A stretch of DNA of 13,478 nt, from assembly GCA_027001345.1 (NCBI GenBank), contig JALTMS010000439.1, forward strand, positions 1-13,478, read 5' to 3'. The translations under genes and the position numbers were made by a program. The stretch comes from Acidobacteriota bacterium (lineage in GTDB: Bacteria; Acidobacteriota; Polarisedimenticolia; J045). Below are positions 6,166 through 12,413 of the stretch, in pieces. Every line of letters starts with the position of its first letter. Positions within the stretch are counted from its first letter, which is position 1. The notes beneath the pieces are model-generated. The model ran no database searches. It worked only from the letters and a program-made list of their open reading frames with translations, and was not told the DNA's origin.

Positions 6166-7259
6166 GCCGGCGATGGGCCCTTCTCGCCATCCTGCTCGCC
6201 GGGGCCGCCGTCGACGCGCAGCCCGCTTCCCCGGGGGTCGTGCTCTCCCGGCCGGCGGACCTGGTCGAGGGAATCGGCGAGCGCCTCGGGCCTCCCTTCG
6301 AGGGCGCCGAGGTGGCGGTGCGGGTCGCCAGCGTCGGCGAGCGCCGTCGGGCCGCTCGCCTGCAACTCGCCGAAGCCTTCTTTCCGCTCCGGGGGCCGCG
6401 CTGCTCGACCGTTCTCGAGCGCCTGGCCCTGCCCGTCCCCGACCCCGCACGCTGGGATGCGCTGGTGCGCGAGGGCCGGCCGGTGGCGGACCTCGAGCGC
6501 GACGAGTTGCTGGTTCCCGCCCATCTGCCGGCCCAGAGCCCGGCCGACCTCGAGCTGCTCTCGGCCAGCGGGGTGCTTCCCTTCGAGGTGGCCCTGACCG
6601 GGGAGTGGGCCCGGCTGGTCGCCGCCCGTCACCTCGGGCCGCCCCCCGCCGATCCCTTGCTACGGATGGCTCGGGCCGCTCGCCTCGAGGGAGTGGCACG
6701 TCTGGCCGGAATGCTGCTCGTCCTGCAAGGGGCCGGGCTCGATCCACAGGCGCTGGGCTCGGCGCTGCTGGCCACCGACCGCGATCGCTCCGGGCTCTGG
6801 CCCCGCCAGTGCGCTGCGGAAGTGGCCGCGAATGCCGCTGAACGGGCGGTGATCGAGACCTTCTCCAGCGACGGCCTGCGCTGGGCCGTGTTTCACTACC
6901 TGCGTGGTGGGCTGCCCGGGCTGATGGCGGCTCTCGAGCGTCCCGTGGTGCGACCGGCGCAGTTGCTCCACCCCCTCGAGAAGGTGCCGCCGCCCCCCGC
7001 CGGCGGCTGTCGGCCCGGCCCCCGGGTGGCCGAGGCGCTGGCGTGGGGCGATCCCGCTCCGGGGTGGGCCGCCGATCTGCTCGAGCACGAGCTGATCGCC
7101 GGTGCGGGCGGAGGGGTGCGGCTGGTGTTGCGCTTCGCCTCCTCCTCGGCCGCGCAGCGGGCCTGCCGGCTGCTCGGTGGCCGGCAGGTTCCCTGCCAGG
7201 TCCAACGGGACACCCTCTCCGCCGTGCTTCCGGCGGAGGAAGGTGCCGGATCTCCTTGA
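6162..7259 (+). CDS. Secreted protein of unknown function
   Basis: The 365-residue product has a clear signal peptide (residues 1-19, likely cleavage after VDA). I do not recognise a family with certainty. The mature protein is mostly alpha-helical, rich in Ala, Leu, Arg and Pro, and has a few cysteines (81, 217, 283, 335, 345). The segments RAARLEGVARLAGM (171-184) and PAQLLHPLEK (265-274) weakly recall the 'EGxAT' and 'EQxLHPEKY' motifs of large secreted HExxH-type proteins common in deep-branching bacteria. No HExxH zinc motif is visible here, so if the relation is real the protein is probably catalytically dead. The ATG at 6162 overlaps the DUF192 stop (ATGA), indicating translational coupling. 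It ends the three-gene cluster of exported proteins. Confidence 0.75.
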   Translation: MSRRWALLAILLAGAAVDAQPASPGVVLSRPADLVEGIGERLGPPFEGAEVAVRVASVGERRRAARLQLAEAFFPLRGPRCSTVLERLALPVPDPARWDALVREGRPVADLERDELLVPAHLPAQSPADLELLSASGVLPFEVALTGEWARLVAARHLGPPPADPLLRMARAARLEGVARLAGMLLVLQGAGLDPQALGSALLATDRDRSGLWPRQCAAEVAANAAERAVIETFSSDGLRWAVFHYLRGGLPGLMAALERPVVRPAQLLHPLEKVPPPPAGGCRPGPRVAEALAWGDPAPGWAADLLEHELIAGAGGGVRLVLRFASSSAAQRACRLLGGRQVPCQVQRDTLSAVLPAEEGAGSP

Positions 7260-7285
7260 CCATCCGCCCGGGGCTGGGCTAGGCT
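7256..7285 (+). promoter_or_regulatory. Predicted promoter for nuoM
   Basis: A -35 TTGACC (7256-7261) and a -10 TAGGCT (7280-7285) are spaced by 18 nt. The -35 overlaps the stop codon of the preceding gene. The start of transcription would fall near 7291-7293, about 70 nt before the nuoM ATG. Confidence 0.55.
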
Positions 7286-7287
7286 TA

Positions 7288-7332
7288 CCGGCCCTTTAGG
7301 GAGGCCCTATGGCCGGAGCGTCTTTTTCCTTT
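7288..7332 (+). terminator. Terminator-like hairpin downstream of the secreted-protein cluster
   Basis: An outer stem CCGGCC (7288-7293) pairs with GGCCGG (7311-7316). An inner stem TAGGG (7297-7301) pairs with CCCTA (7305-7309) around a 3-nt loop. Four nucleotides later comes a T-rich run, TCTTTTTCCTTT (7321-7332). This fits a Rho-independent terminator for the gene ending at 7259. The predicted nuoM start of transcription lies inside the left outer arm, so a transcript begun there could form only the inner part. Confidence 0.55.
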
Positions 7333-7361
7333 CCGCGGTGCTCTTCGACCCAGGAACTCAG

Positions 7362-8960
7362 ATGAACAACATCCTGTCCATCATCACTTTCCTGCCCCTC
7401 GTGGCGGCGCTGGTCATCGTCTTTTTCGTGCCCCGGAAAAACGCCCGGGCCGCGATGCACATCGCGACCTGGACGGCTCTGGCGGACTTCCTGCTCTCCC
7501 TGGTGCCGCTGCTGAAGTACGACGCTGGCGACGGAGGCTTCCAGTTCGTCGAGGCCTACTCGTGGATTCCTTCGCTGGGCGTGCAGTACAAGCTGGGGGT
7601 CGATGGCGTCTCGCTGCTGCTGGTGGTGCTGACCACCTTGCTCGGCTTCATCTGCATGCTCAGCTCGTGGACGGCGATCAAGGATCGGGTCAAGGAGTAC
7701 TACGCCTTTTTCCTGATGTTGCAGGTGGGCATGCTGGGCGTGTTCTGCTCTCTCGATCTCTTCCTCTTCTACATCTTCTGGGAAGTGATGCTGATTCCGA
7801 TGTACTTCATCATCGGCATCTGGGGCGGGGCGCGGAAGCTCTACGCTGCGATGAAGTTCTTCCTCTACACCTTGTTCGGGTCGGCACTGATGCTGGTCGG
7901 GATCATCGCGCTCTACCTGTTTTCCGGAGAGCACCTGGCCGAGCGCACTTTCGATGTCGTGCAGCTTCACACCCTCGGTTCGGCGACGGCGGTCTGGCCG
8001 GCGGCGACCTGGGTCTTCCTGGCGTTCTTCCTCGGTTTCGCGATCAAGGTGCCGATGTTCCCCTTCCACACCTGGCTGCCCGACGCCCACGTCGAGGCGC
8101 CGACCGCCGGCTCGGTGATCCTCGCCGGTGTGCTGCTGAAGATGGGAACCTACGGTTTTTATCGCTTCGCTCTGCCGATCTTCCCCAAGCAGACCGTCGA
8201 CAACCTGTGGTGGCTGCTGAGCCTGTGCGTGGTGGGGATCATCTACGGTGCGATGGTGGCCCTGGTGCAGAAAGACTGGAAGAAGCTGGTGGCCTATTCT
8301 TCGGTCAGCCACCTGGGGATCACCATGATCGGTCTGTTCGCACTGAATCTGACCGGGATCAAGGGGGGTGTGCTGCAGATGCTCAATCACGGCATCTCCA
8401 CCGGTCTGCTGTTCCTGATCATCGGCATCATCTACGAGCGGCGGCACACGCGGCTGCTCTCCGAGTACGGCGGGCTGGCCCGGACGATGCCCGTGTTCGC
8501 CGTCTTCTTCATGATCGCCATGCTTTCCTCGGCCGGCCTGCCGCTGCTCAACGGCTTCGTCGGCGAGTTGACGATTCTCGTCGGTCTGGCCCAGGTCGGG
8601 GGACCGGCCTACTCCTTCTTCGGCCTGCCGCCCTTCTGGTGGACCGCGGTGGCCGCCACCAGCATCATCGTCGGCGCGGTCTACCTGCTGTGGCTCTATC
8701 AGAAGACCATGTTCGGCCGAGTGACCAACCCGAAGAACGAGGGGCTCGCCGACCTGTCCTGGCGCGAGAAGTGGACGTTGATTCCCCTGGTGGTTCTGGC
8801 GGTGTGGATCGGTCTGTACCCGGCGCCGATCTTCCGCATCATGGAGGCGCCCATCGAACGTCTGGTGGAGACCCAGATCTACCCGGTGTTGCGGGCCAGT
8901 GGTGCCGAGGTGACCTTGCCGCCGGAGAAGACCGCGGAGGTTGCCGCCGACGCCCACTAG
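7362..8960 (+). CDS. nuoM: NADH-quinone oxidoreductase subunit M (proton-pumping membrane subunit)
   Basis: NuoM is one of the antiporter-like proton-pumping subunits of respiratory complex I, an integral inner-membrane protein with about 14 helices. At 532 residues the length is normal. Key charged residues are present: Glu141 in FWEVMLIPMYF, Lys229 in GFAIKVPMFPFHTWLPDAHVEAP, Lys260 in LAGVLLKMGTYGFYR, His343 in LNHGISTG, and Glu402 in NGFVGELTIL. The first helix begins at residue 4. The ATG at 7362 has AGGA 6 nt upstream and is preferred over an in-frame GTG at 7338. No other nuo gene is in the window: upstream is a secreted protein and downstream is the ATP synthase Fo cluster. It is therefore separated from nuoL and nuoN unless they lie elsewhere. 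NuoM and the related Mrp antiporter subunit MrpD are similar; length and motifs favour NuoM. Confidence 0.93.
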   Translation: MNNILSIITFLPLVAALVIVFFVPRKNARAAMHIATWTALADFLLSLVPLLKYDAGDGGFQFVEAYSWIPSLGVQYKLGVDGVSLLLVVLTTLLGFICMLSSWTAIKDRVKEYYAFFLMLQVGMLGVFCSLDLFLFYIFWEVMLIPMYFIIGIWGGARKLYAAMKFFLYTLFGSALMLVGIIALYLFSGEHLAERTFDVVQLHTLGSATAVWPAATWVFLAFFLGFAIKVPMFPFHTWLPDAHVEAPTAGSVILAGVLLKMGTYGFYRFALPIFPKQTVDNLWWLLSLCVVGIIYGAMVALVQKDWKKLVAYSSVSHLGITMIGLFALNLTGIKGGVLQMLNHGISTGLLFLIIGIIYERRHTRLLSEYGGLARTMPVFAVFFMIAMLSSAGLPLLNGFVGELTILVGLAQVGGPAYSFFGLPPFWWTAVAATSIIVGAVYLLWLYQKTMFGRVTNPKNEGLADLSWREKWTLIPLVVLAVWIGLYPAPIFRIMEAPIERLVETQIYPVLRASGAEVTLPPEKTAEVAADAH

Positions 8961-9085
8961 CGCCCGAAGCGAGGGGTAGAGATGCGAGGCCAGTCAGCGC
9001 TTTGCAGAGGTTCGGGTCCGACGGCGTGCTTGCGGTACGTCGAGGGTCGGAATCGTCGCAACGTGCTGGGATGATCGCCGCCGCG

Positions 9086-9101
9086 CACCCGCAGCCGGGT
9101 G
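9086..9101 (+). other. Short hairpin in the nuoM-atp gap
   Basis: CACCCG and CGGGTG form a perfect 6-bp stem with a 4-nt loop, about 125 nt after the nuoM stop. No T-tract follows, so it is at best a weak or Rho-assisted 3' end for the nuoM transcript. Confidence 0.25.
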
Positions 9102-9172
9102 GGCCATGAATCCTCCAGCTCGTCCGCCGCCAGAGGTGGATCCGGTGGCCGGAGACAAGAGCCAGAAGCGGT

Positions 9173-9200
9173 TTGACCGACAGGGGGAATCTGCTAGGAT
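9173..9200 (+). promoter_or_regulatory. Predicted promoter of the ATP synthase Fo operon
   Basis: A -35 TTGACC (9173-9178) and a -10 TAGGAT (9195-9200) are separated by 16 nt. Both hexamers match the nuoM promoter pattern. Transcription would start near 9207, which places the first gene's start at the ATG at 9241 rather than at the longer in-frame ATG at 9106. Confidence 0.6.
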
Positions 9201-9205
9201 TCCCC
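9184..9205. promoter_or_regulatory. Palindrome overlapping the atp promoter (operator candidate)
   Basis: GGGGAATC (9184-9191) and GATTCCCC (9198-9205) are perfect inverted repeats around the 6-nt centre TGCTAG. The repeat covers the -10 and part of the spacer of the predicted atp promoter. That position would suit a dimeric repressor, although the regulator is unknown. Confidence 0.45.
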
Positions 9206-9240
9206 GCCACGCCGAGCGACCCACAGGGTGGTTGGGCGGA

Positions 9241-9468
9241 ATGGCCCGGGTCTGGCGACAGGCCGCACCCTTCATGGGGGCGGCCTGGGCGCTGACCGGA
9301 GGGCTGCTGGCCGGGATGGCTCTGGGCTGGTGGCTGGATCGCAAGTTCGACACGGCGCCGGCCCTGCTCGTCGGCGGGATGGTGCTGGGACTTGTGGCGG
9401 GAATGGCGGAGGTGGCGCGGGTCGCTTTCCGCAAGGGCCGGCGGGACGATGACGGGGAGGCACCGTGA
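9241..9468 (+). CDS. atpI: AtpI/AtpZ-like ATP synthase accessory membrane protein
   Basis: This 75-residue, two-helix membrane protein belongs to the 'ATPase gene 1' type, encoded at the head of many atp operons. The family has been linked to c-ring assembly and to Mg or Ca supply for the ATP synthase. The N-terminal ARVWRQAAPF is followed by a first helix (about 12-31), the hallmark WWLDRKFDTAP turn (30-40), a second helix (about 41-62) and a basic, then acidic tail. I chose the ATG at 9241 because a strong promoter (9173-9200) lies upstream of it and because the protein then begins like other family members. The frame stays open to an ATG at 9106 and a GTG at 9145, which would add an unusual Pro-rich, charged N-terminus. 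The stop overlaps the next gene's GTG start. Confidence 0.82.
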   Translation: MARVWRQAAPFMGAAWALTGGLLAGMALGWWLDRKFDTAPALLVGGMVLGLVAGMAEVARVAFRKGRRDDDGEAP

Positions 9469-9785
9469 ACGTTCTCGCCGACGCTCTGGCAGCGGCGGCA
9501 GCCAGTAGTCTGGGCTGCCTGATGGTGGGGCTGGTTCTGCCGCTTCCCCGGCGGCCCTTCGGGGCGCACATGGGAGCGCGGGCCGGGCGGCTGCTGGGGC
9601 GGACCGTGGTGGTGGTGACGGTGGTCGGCGCGAGCGTCGGCCTGCTCGGGCGCAGCCCGGAAGCCACGACCATCGGAGCGCTGGCGGGATGGCTGGTGCC
9701 TTCCGTCTGGGAGACGGTGCGGGTCGCCAAACAGATGCGTGTTCACCCCGAGGCTGGGCGGGACACGGGAGAAGGGCAGCGATGA
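9465..9785 (+). CDS. Small membrane protein of the atp operon (ATP synthase subunit I-like)
   Basis: The 106-residue protein has about three hydrophobic segments: residues 5-27, 43-61 and 69-83. A basic loop (PLPRRPF) lies between the first two, and the tail is hydrophilic. It sits between the AtpI-like gene and atpB, exactly where many bacteria encode a second small protein of the ATP synthase I-chain type, so a role in Fo assembly is likely from context. Sequence similarity by eye is too weak to name the family firmly. The GTG start at 9465 overlaps the upstream stop (GTGA), and its own stop overlaps the atpB ATG (ATGA), so all three genes are translationally coupled. An AtpR-type protein of N-ATPases is an alternative, but the neighbouring genes do not fit an N-ATPase operon. 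Confidence 0.65.
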   Translation: MNVLADALAAAAASSLGCLMVGLVLPLPRRPFGAHMGARAGRLLGRTVVVVTVVGASVGLLGRSPEATTIGALAGWLVPSVWETVRVAKQMRVHPEAGRDTGEGQR

Positions 9786-10630
9786 GCGGCATTCTGGCCA
9801 TGATGGCGGCCGAAGAGACCTTCGACGCCGCCGGCGTGATCCTCCACCACGTGGCGGACTACGGCTACGGTTCCTGGCCGGCGATGCTGACCAAGGCCGT
9901 GGTGATGATGAGCATCGCCGCGGTGCTGGTGCTGGTCGGCATTCGGCGGGCGGTGGCGGGCTACGATGCTTCGGGAGTTCCCACCACGCGCTGGGCACAG
10001 ATGCTCGACCCCTTCATCGAGCACTTTTATCGCGACGTGGCGCTCAAGTTCTCCGGTGAGAAGTGGGCTCGCAAGGTCGCCCCGCTGCTGCTGAACTTCT
10101 TCTTCTTCATCCTGACCTGCAACCTGCTCGGCCTGATTCCCCTCGGCGAGGTGACGGGACTGATCTTCCATGCCCTGGGCAAGACCCCGCCGGAGATCGT
10201 TCAGGGCGCGACGACCGCGACGGGTAACGTGTGGGTGACGATGGCCCTGGCTACGGTGACCTTCTTCGCCATCATCGTCTTCGGCGTGATGAAGCATGGT
10301 GTCATCGGTCACTTCTCGCACCTCGCTCCGGGGGGCGTGCCGTTCGTCGTGCGCTGGTTCCTGCTGCTGCCGATCGAGATCCTCTCGACCTTCGTCAAGC
10401 CCTTCGCCCTGACCATGCGACTGGCCGCCAACATGACCGCCGGCCACATGGGTCTGCTGGCGCTGATGGCGATGATCTTCATTCTCAAGAGCTGGGCTGT
10501 GGGGATTCCCGTGGTCCTGCTGTCGGTCGGCATCCTGTTGCTCGAAATCATCGTCTGCTTCGTGCAGGCGTATGTGTTTGCTTTGCTCAGTGGAGTATTC
10601 ATCGGTATGGCCATTCACCCCCAGCACTGA
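9782..10630 (+). CDS. atpB: F-type ATP synthase subunit a
   Basis: Subunit a forms the two proton half-channels of Fo beside the c-ring. The 282-residue protein has an amphipathic N-terminus, then helices at about 36-58, 98-120 (LLLNFFFFILTCNLLGLIP), 150-170, 190-216 and 225-277. The essential arginine is Arg213 in KPFALTMRLAANMTAGH, equivalent to Arg210 of E. coli. The covarying pair found in E. coli as Glu219 and His245 appears reversed here, as His222 and Glu255. The C-terminal QAYVFALLSGVFIGMAI is typical. The ATG at 9782 overlaps the previous stop and has AAGGG 5 nt upstream. It is followed by atpE after a 36-bp gap. Confidence 0.96.
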   Translation: MSGILAMMAAEETFDAAGVILHHVADYGYGSWPAMLTKAVVMMSIAAVLVLVGIRRAVAGYDASGVPTTRWAQMLDPFIEHFYRDVALKFSGEKWARKVAPLLLNFFFFILTCNLLGLIPLGEVTGLIFHALGKTPPEIVQGATTATGNVWVTMALATVTFFAIIVFGVMKHGVIGHFSHLAPGGVPFVVRWFLLLPIEILSTFVKPFALTMRLAANMTAGHMGLLALMAMIFILKSWAVGIPVVLLSVGILLLEIIVCFVQAYVFALLSGVFIGMAIHPQH

Positions 10631-10666
10631 CAGAGGCTGGCGGGACCACCGGAGGACCAGGTAGTC

Positions 10667-10999
10667 ATGAAAAAATTCGTCAAGTACGCGGGACTGGCGC
10701 TGATTCTGCTTCTCTTCCTTGCTCCCGGAACCCTCGTCCTGGCCCAGGGAGCCGATCACGACGGTGGCGGCACCGCCTGGCCGATCGGCAAGATGGGTGC
10801 GGGCCTCGGCGCCGGACTGGTGGCCATCGGTGCGGGCCTCGGCATCGGACGTTTCGCCGCTGCTGCCGCGGAGAGCATCGCCCGCCAGCCCTCGGCGGCT
10901 TCCGAGATCACCGGCGCGGTCAACCTTCCGCTCTTCCTGCTCGAAGGCGTGGCGATCATCGGCCTGGTGGTCTGCATCCTGATCGTCTTCGTCGGCTGA
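10667..10999 (+). CDS. atpE: F-type ATP synthase subunit c with N-terminal signal-like extension
   Basis: Subunit c forms the rotating ring that carries ions through Fo. The 110-residue protein is longer than the usual 75-90. Residues 1-26 look like a signal peptide (MKK, hydrophobic core, likely cleavage after VLA), followed by a hydrophilic linker. Helix 1 carries the glycine-rich packing motif GAGLGAGLVAIGAGLGIG (44-61), the loop is ARQP (72-75), and helix 2 carries the ion-binding Glu93 in FLLEGVAIIG. The Na-binding pattern of Ilyobacter-type c subunits (a helix-1 Gln and E-S-T in helix 2) is absent, so proton coupling is expected. The ATG at 10667 follows a GGAGG site about 11 nt upstream. 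It lies between atpB and atpF, the normal Fo order. Confidence 0.95.
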   Translation: MKKFVKYAGLALILLLFLAPGTLVLAQGADHDGGGTAWPIGKMGAGLGAGLVAIGAGLGIGRFAAAAAESIARQPSAASEITGAVNLPLFLLEGVAIIGLVVCILIVFVG

Positions 11000-11016
11000 G
11001 CTGATCGGTGGCTGCT

Positions 11017-11574
11017 ATGTCGCAGATCGGAGCCCTGCTCGCGGTCGCCGGCCACGAGGGGGGCAACCCTCTGCTCAAGCCCGAGCCGGGGCTGGCGATC
11101 TGGTCGCTGATCATCTTCCTCCTGTTGCTCGTGGTGCTCTGGCGCTGGGGCTGGGGGATGCTGATCGACAAGCTCGACGACCGGGACAGTGCCATCCGCG
11201 GGGCGATCGACGAGGCTCGTTCCGAGCGCGAGCAGGCCACGGCTCTGCTCGCCGAGCACAAGGCCCTGCTCGACAAGACGCGGCGGGAGACTTCCGAGAT
11301 GCTCGCCACCGCTCAGGCCGATGCCAAGCGGGAGCGGCAGCGGATTCTCGACGAGGCGCGGGCCGAATACGAGAAGATCCTCGCCCGCGGCCGCGAGCAG
11401 ATCGAGCAGGAAACCCGGGCTGCTCTGGCCCAGATCCGCGGTACGGTGGCGGATCTGGCGCTGGAGGTGGCGAGCAAGGTGCTCTCCCGCTCGATGGGCG
11501 ATGCCGAGCATCGTCGCCTGGCGGAGAGCTTCATCGCCGAACTGGAAGGAGGCGCGGACAGGCCCTCGGCCTGA
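11017..11574 (+). CDS. atpF: F-type ATP synthase subunit b
   Basis: Subunit b is the peripheral stalk that holds the F1 head against rotation. The 185-residue product has a short N-terminal region, one membrane helix at about 27-44 (LAIWSLIIFLLLLVVLW), then a long charged helix with heptad-like spacing (about 52-155), rich in Glu, Arg and Ala, ending in a delta-binding-type segment (VADLALEVASKVLSRSM). Either the ATG at 11017 or the GTG at 11008 could start it; GGTGG 5 nt before the ATG favours the ATG. It is the last gene of the cluster. A single b gene is present, with no b' gene and no atpH, atpA, atpG, atpD or atpC after it, so F1 must be encoded elsewhere. Confidence 0.95.
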   Translation: MSQIGALLAVAGHEGGNPLLKPEPGLAIWSLIIFLLLLVVLWRWGWGMLIDKLDDRDSAIRGAIDEARSEREQATALLAEHKALLDKTRRETSEMLATAQADAKRERQRILDEARAEYEKILARGREQIEQETRAALAQIRGTVADLALEVASKVLSRSMGDAEHRRLAESFIAELEGGADRPSA

Positions 11575-11594
11575 ACGTGGACCTGGCGTTTCGA

Positions 11595-11639
11595 GGGCGG
11601 CGGGAATCCGTGAGGATCTCCGTCGCCCGTGCTGTTTTC
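11595..11639 (+). terminator. Intrinsic terminator candidate after atpF
   Basis: A long stem begins 20 nt after the atpF stop. The left arm at 11595-11609 pairs with 11614-11628 around a GTGA tetraloop. Of its 15 positions, 12 are Watson-Crick pairs, two are G-T wobbles and one is a mismatch. TTTT follows at 11635-11638, 6 nt beyond the stem. The T-run is short and offset, but the position between convergent genes supports a transcription stop. Confidence 0.6.
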
Positions 11640-11669
11640 TCGCCGTCGCCGCTGTGCTCGCTCCGGGCT

Positions 11670-12338
11670 TCAATCCAGCAGGTGGGCGCGGCTGCTGGCC
11701 GCCAGTCGTTCCGCGGCCCGGGCTTCGAGCCAGGCAACCCAGGAACCGAGTTCGGCGCGCCCGACGCTGGTCGGCGCGAAGATCACGTAGAGCAGTGTGC
11801 GGGAGTCCCCGCCGACACTGGTGCGCAGAGAATCGGCGGTGGGGTTGCCGAAGGGCCCCCGGGTGTCGGCCAGCAGGGGCCGCCCCTCGAGGCGAATCTC
11901 GCCCCGGCGGATGCCTTCGTAGCTTTCGCCTGCCCGGCCTCGGCGGGCCGTCACCGGTGGATGCACTCGGGCCAGATCGTAGAGTCCCACCGGCAGGCCC
12001 GACTCGACGGCCCAGACGTTGGCCAGGTCCACGGCGGGGTGGATTCGCGGAAAGGCCTGGCCCCTGAGCAGGCGGCGGATCAGCGCCTCCGGACTCGGCC
12101 GGTGGCGGGTGGGATCGATGCCGAAGGCGCGATAGAGCCGTCGCGCAGCGGCCAGGCGCGGGATCTGCCCTGCGCTGCGGCCGGTCTCTGCGCGGCGCAG
12201 GCGCTCGACGGCATCGTCGATCAGCGTGTCGAGGGCGGAGGGGTCGGCCGCCGCCGTCATCTCCACGACCACCAGCCCCAGGGCCAGCAAGCCCCGGATC
12301 TCGGGCTCCAGGCTGACGGTTTCCAGCTTCATCGTCAT
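11670..12338 (-). CDS. Solo B3/4 domain protein (PheRS beta-subunit B3/B4-like)
   Basis: The 222-residue protein matches the B3/B4 domain otherwise found in the phenylalanyl-tRNA synthetase beta subunit, where it contributes to amino-acid editing. Recognisable segments are RLYRAFGIDPTRHRPSPEAL (67-86), the core VDLANVWAVESGLPVGLYD (103-121), LADTRGPFGNPTADS (156-170) and TLLYVIFAPTSVG (181-193). It lacks every other PheRS domain, so it belongs to the free-standing B3/4 proteins, whose substrate is usually unknown; trans-editing of a mischarged tRNA is a reasonable guess only. Start candidates are the ATG at 12338 (GGAG 4 nt upstream), the ATG at 12332 (10 nt), and the ATG of a longer frame at 12413 with an atypical N-terminus. 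It converges on atpF and diverges from the kinase gene. Confidence 0.85.
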   Translation of the reverse strand: MTMKLETVSLEPEIRGLLALGLVVVEMTAAADPSALDTLIDDAVERLRRAETGRSAGQIPRLAAARRLYRAFGIDPTRHRPSPEALIRRLLRGQAFPRIHPAVDLANVWAVESGLPVGLYDLARVHPPVTARRGRAGESYEGIRRGEIRLEGRPLLADTRGPFGNPTADSLRTSVGGDSRTLLYVIFAPTSVGRAELGSWVAWLEARAAERLAASSRAHLLD

Positions 12339-12360
12339 CACACTCCGGCCACCGGCTGCG

Positions 12361-12389
12361 TTGACACCCCGCAGGCGCGGGCCTACGCT
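12361..12389 (+). promoter_or_regulatory. Predicted promoter of the protein kinase gene
   Basis: A consensus -35 TTGACA (12361-12366) and a -10 TACGCT (12384-12389) have the ideal 17-nt spacer. Transcription would start near 12396, leaving a leader of about 50 nt before the kinase ATG at 12446. Confidence 0.55.
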
Positions 12390-12413
12390 TCCCTCCGCCC
12401 ACGAGACTTCCAC

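Noticed and set aside
5272..7263. A 663-codon minus-strand frame opposite the exported-protein cluster
   Set aside because: Its composition is Arg/Pro/Ala-rich with no recognisable fold, and the opposite strand holds genes with signal peptides and a DUF192 domain.
7296..8957. A 553-codon minus-strand frame opposite nuoM
   Set aside because: The His/Gln/Asp-rich translation is the usual antisense image of a membrane protein.
9106..9240. An N-terminal extension of the AtpI-like protein from the ATG at 9106
   Set aside because: A strong promoter and palindrome lie inside this stretch, and the added residues do not resemble the family. It remains possible if transcription starts upstream.
9241..11574. 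An N-type (Na-translocating) ATPase operon
   Set aside because: N-ATPase operons begin with atpD and atpC and continue to atpA and atpG, which are absent. The c subunit also lacks the Gln and E-S-T Na-binding pattern.
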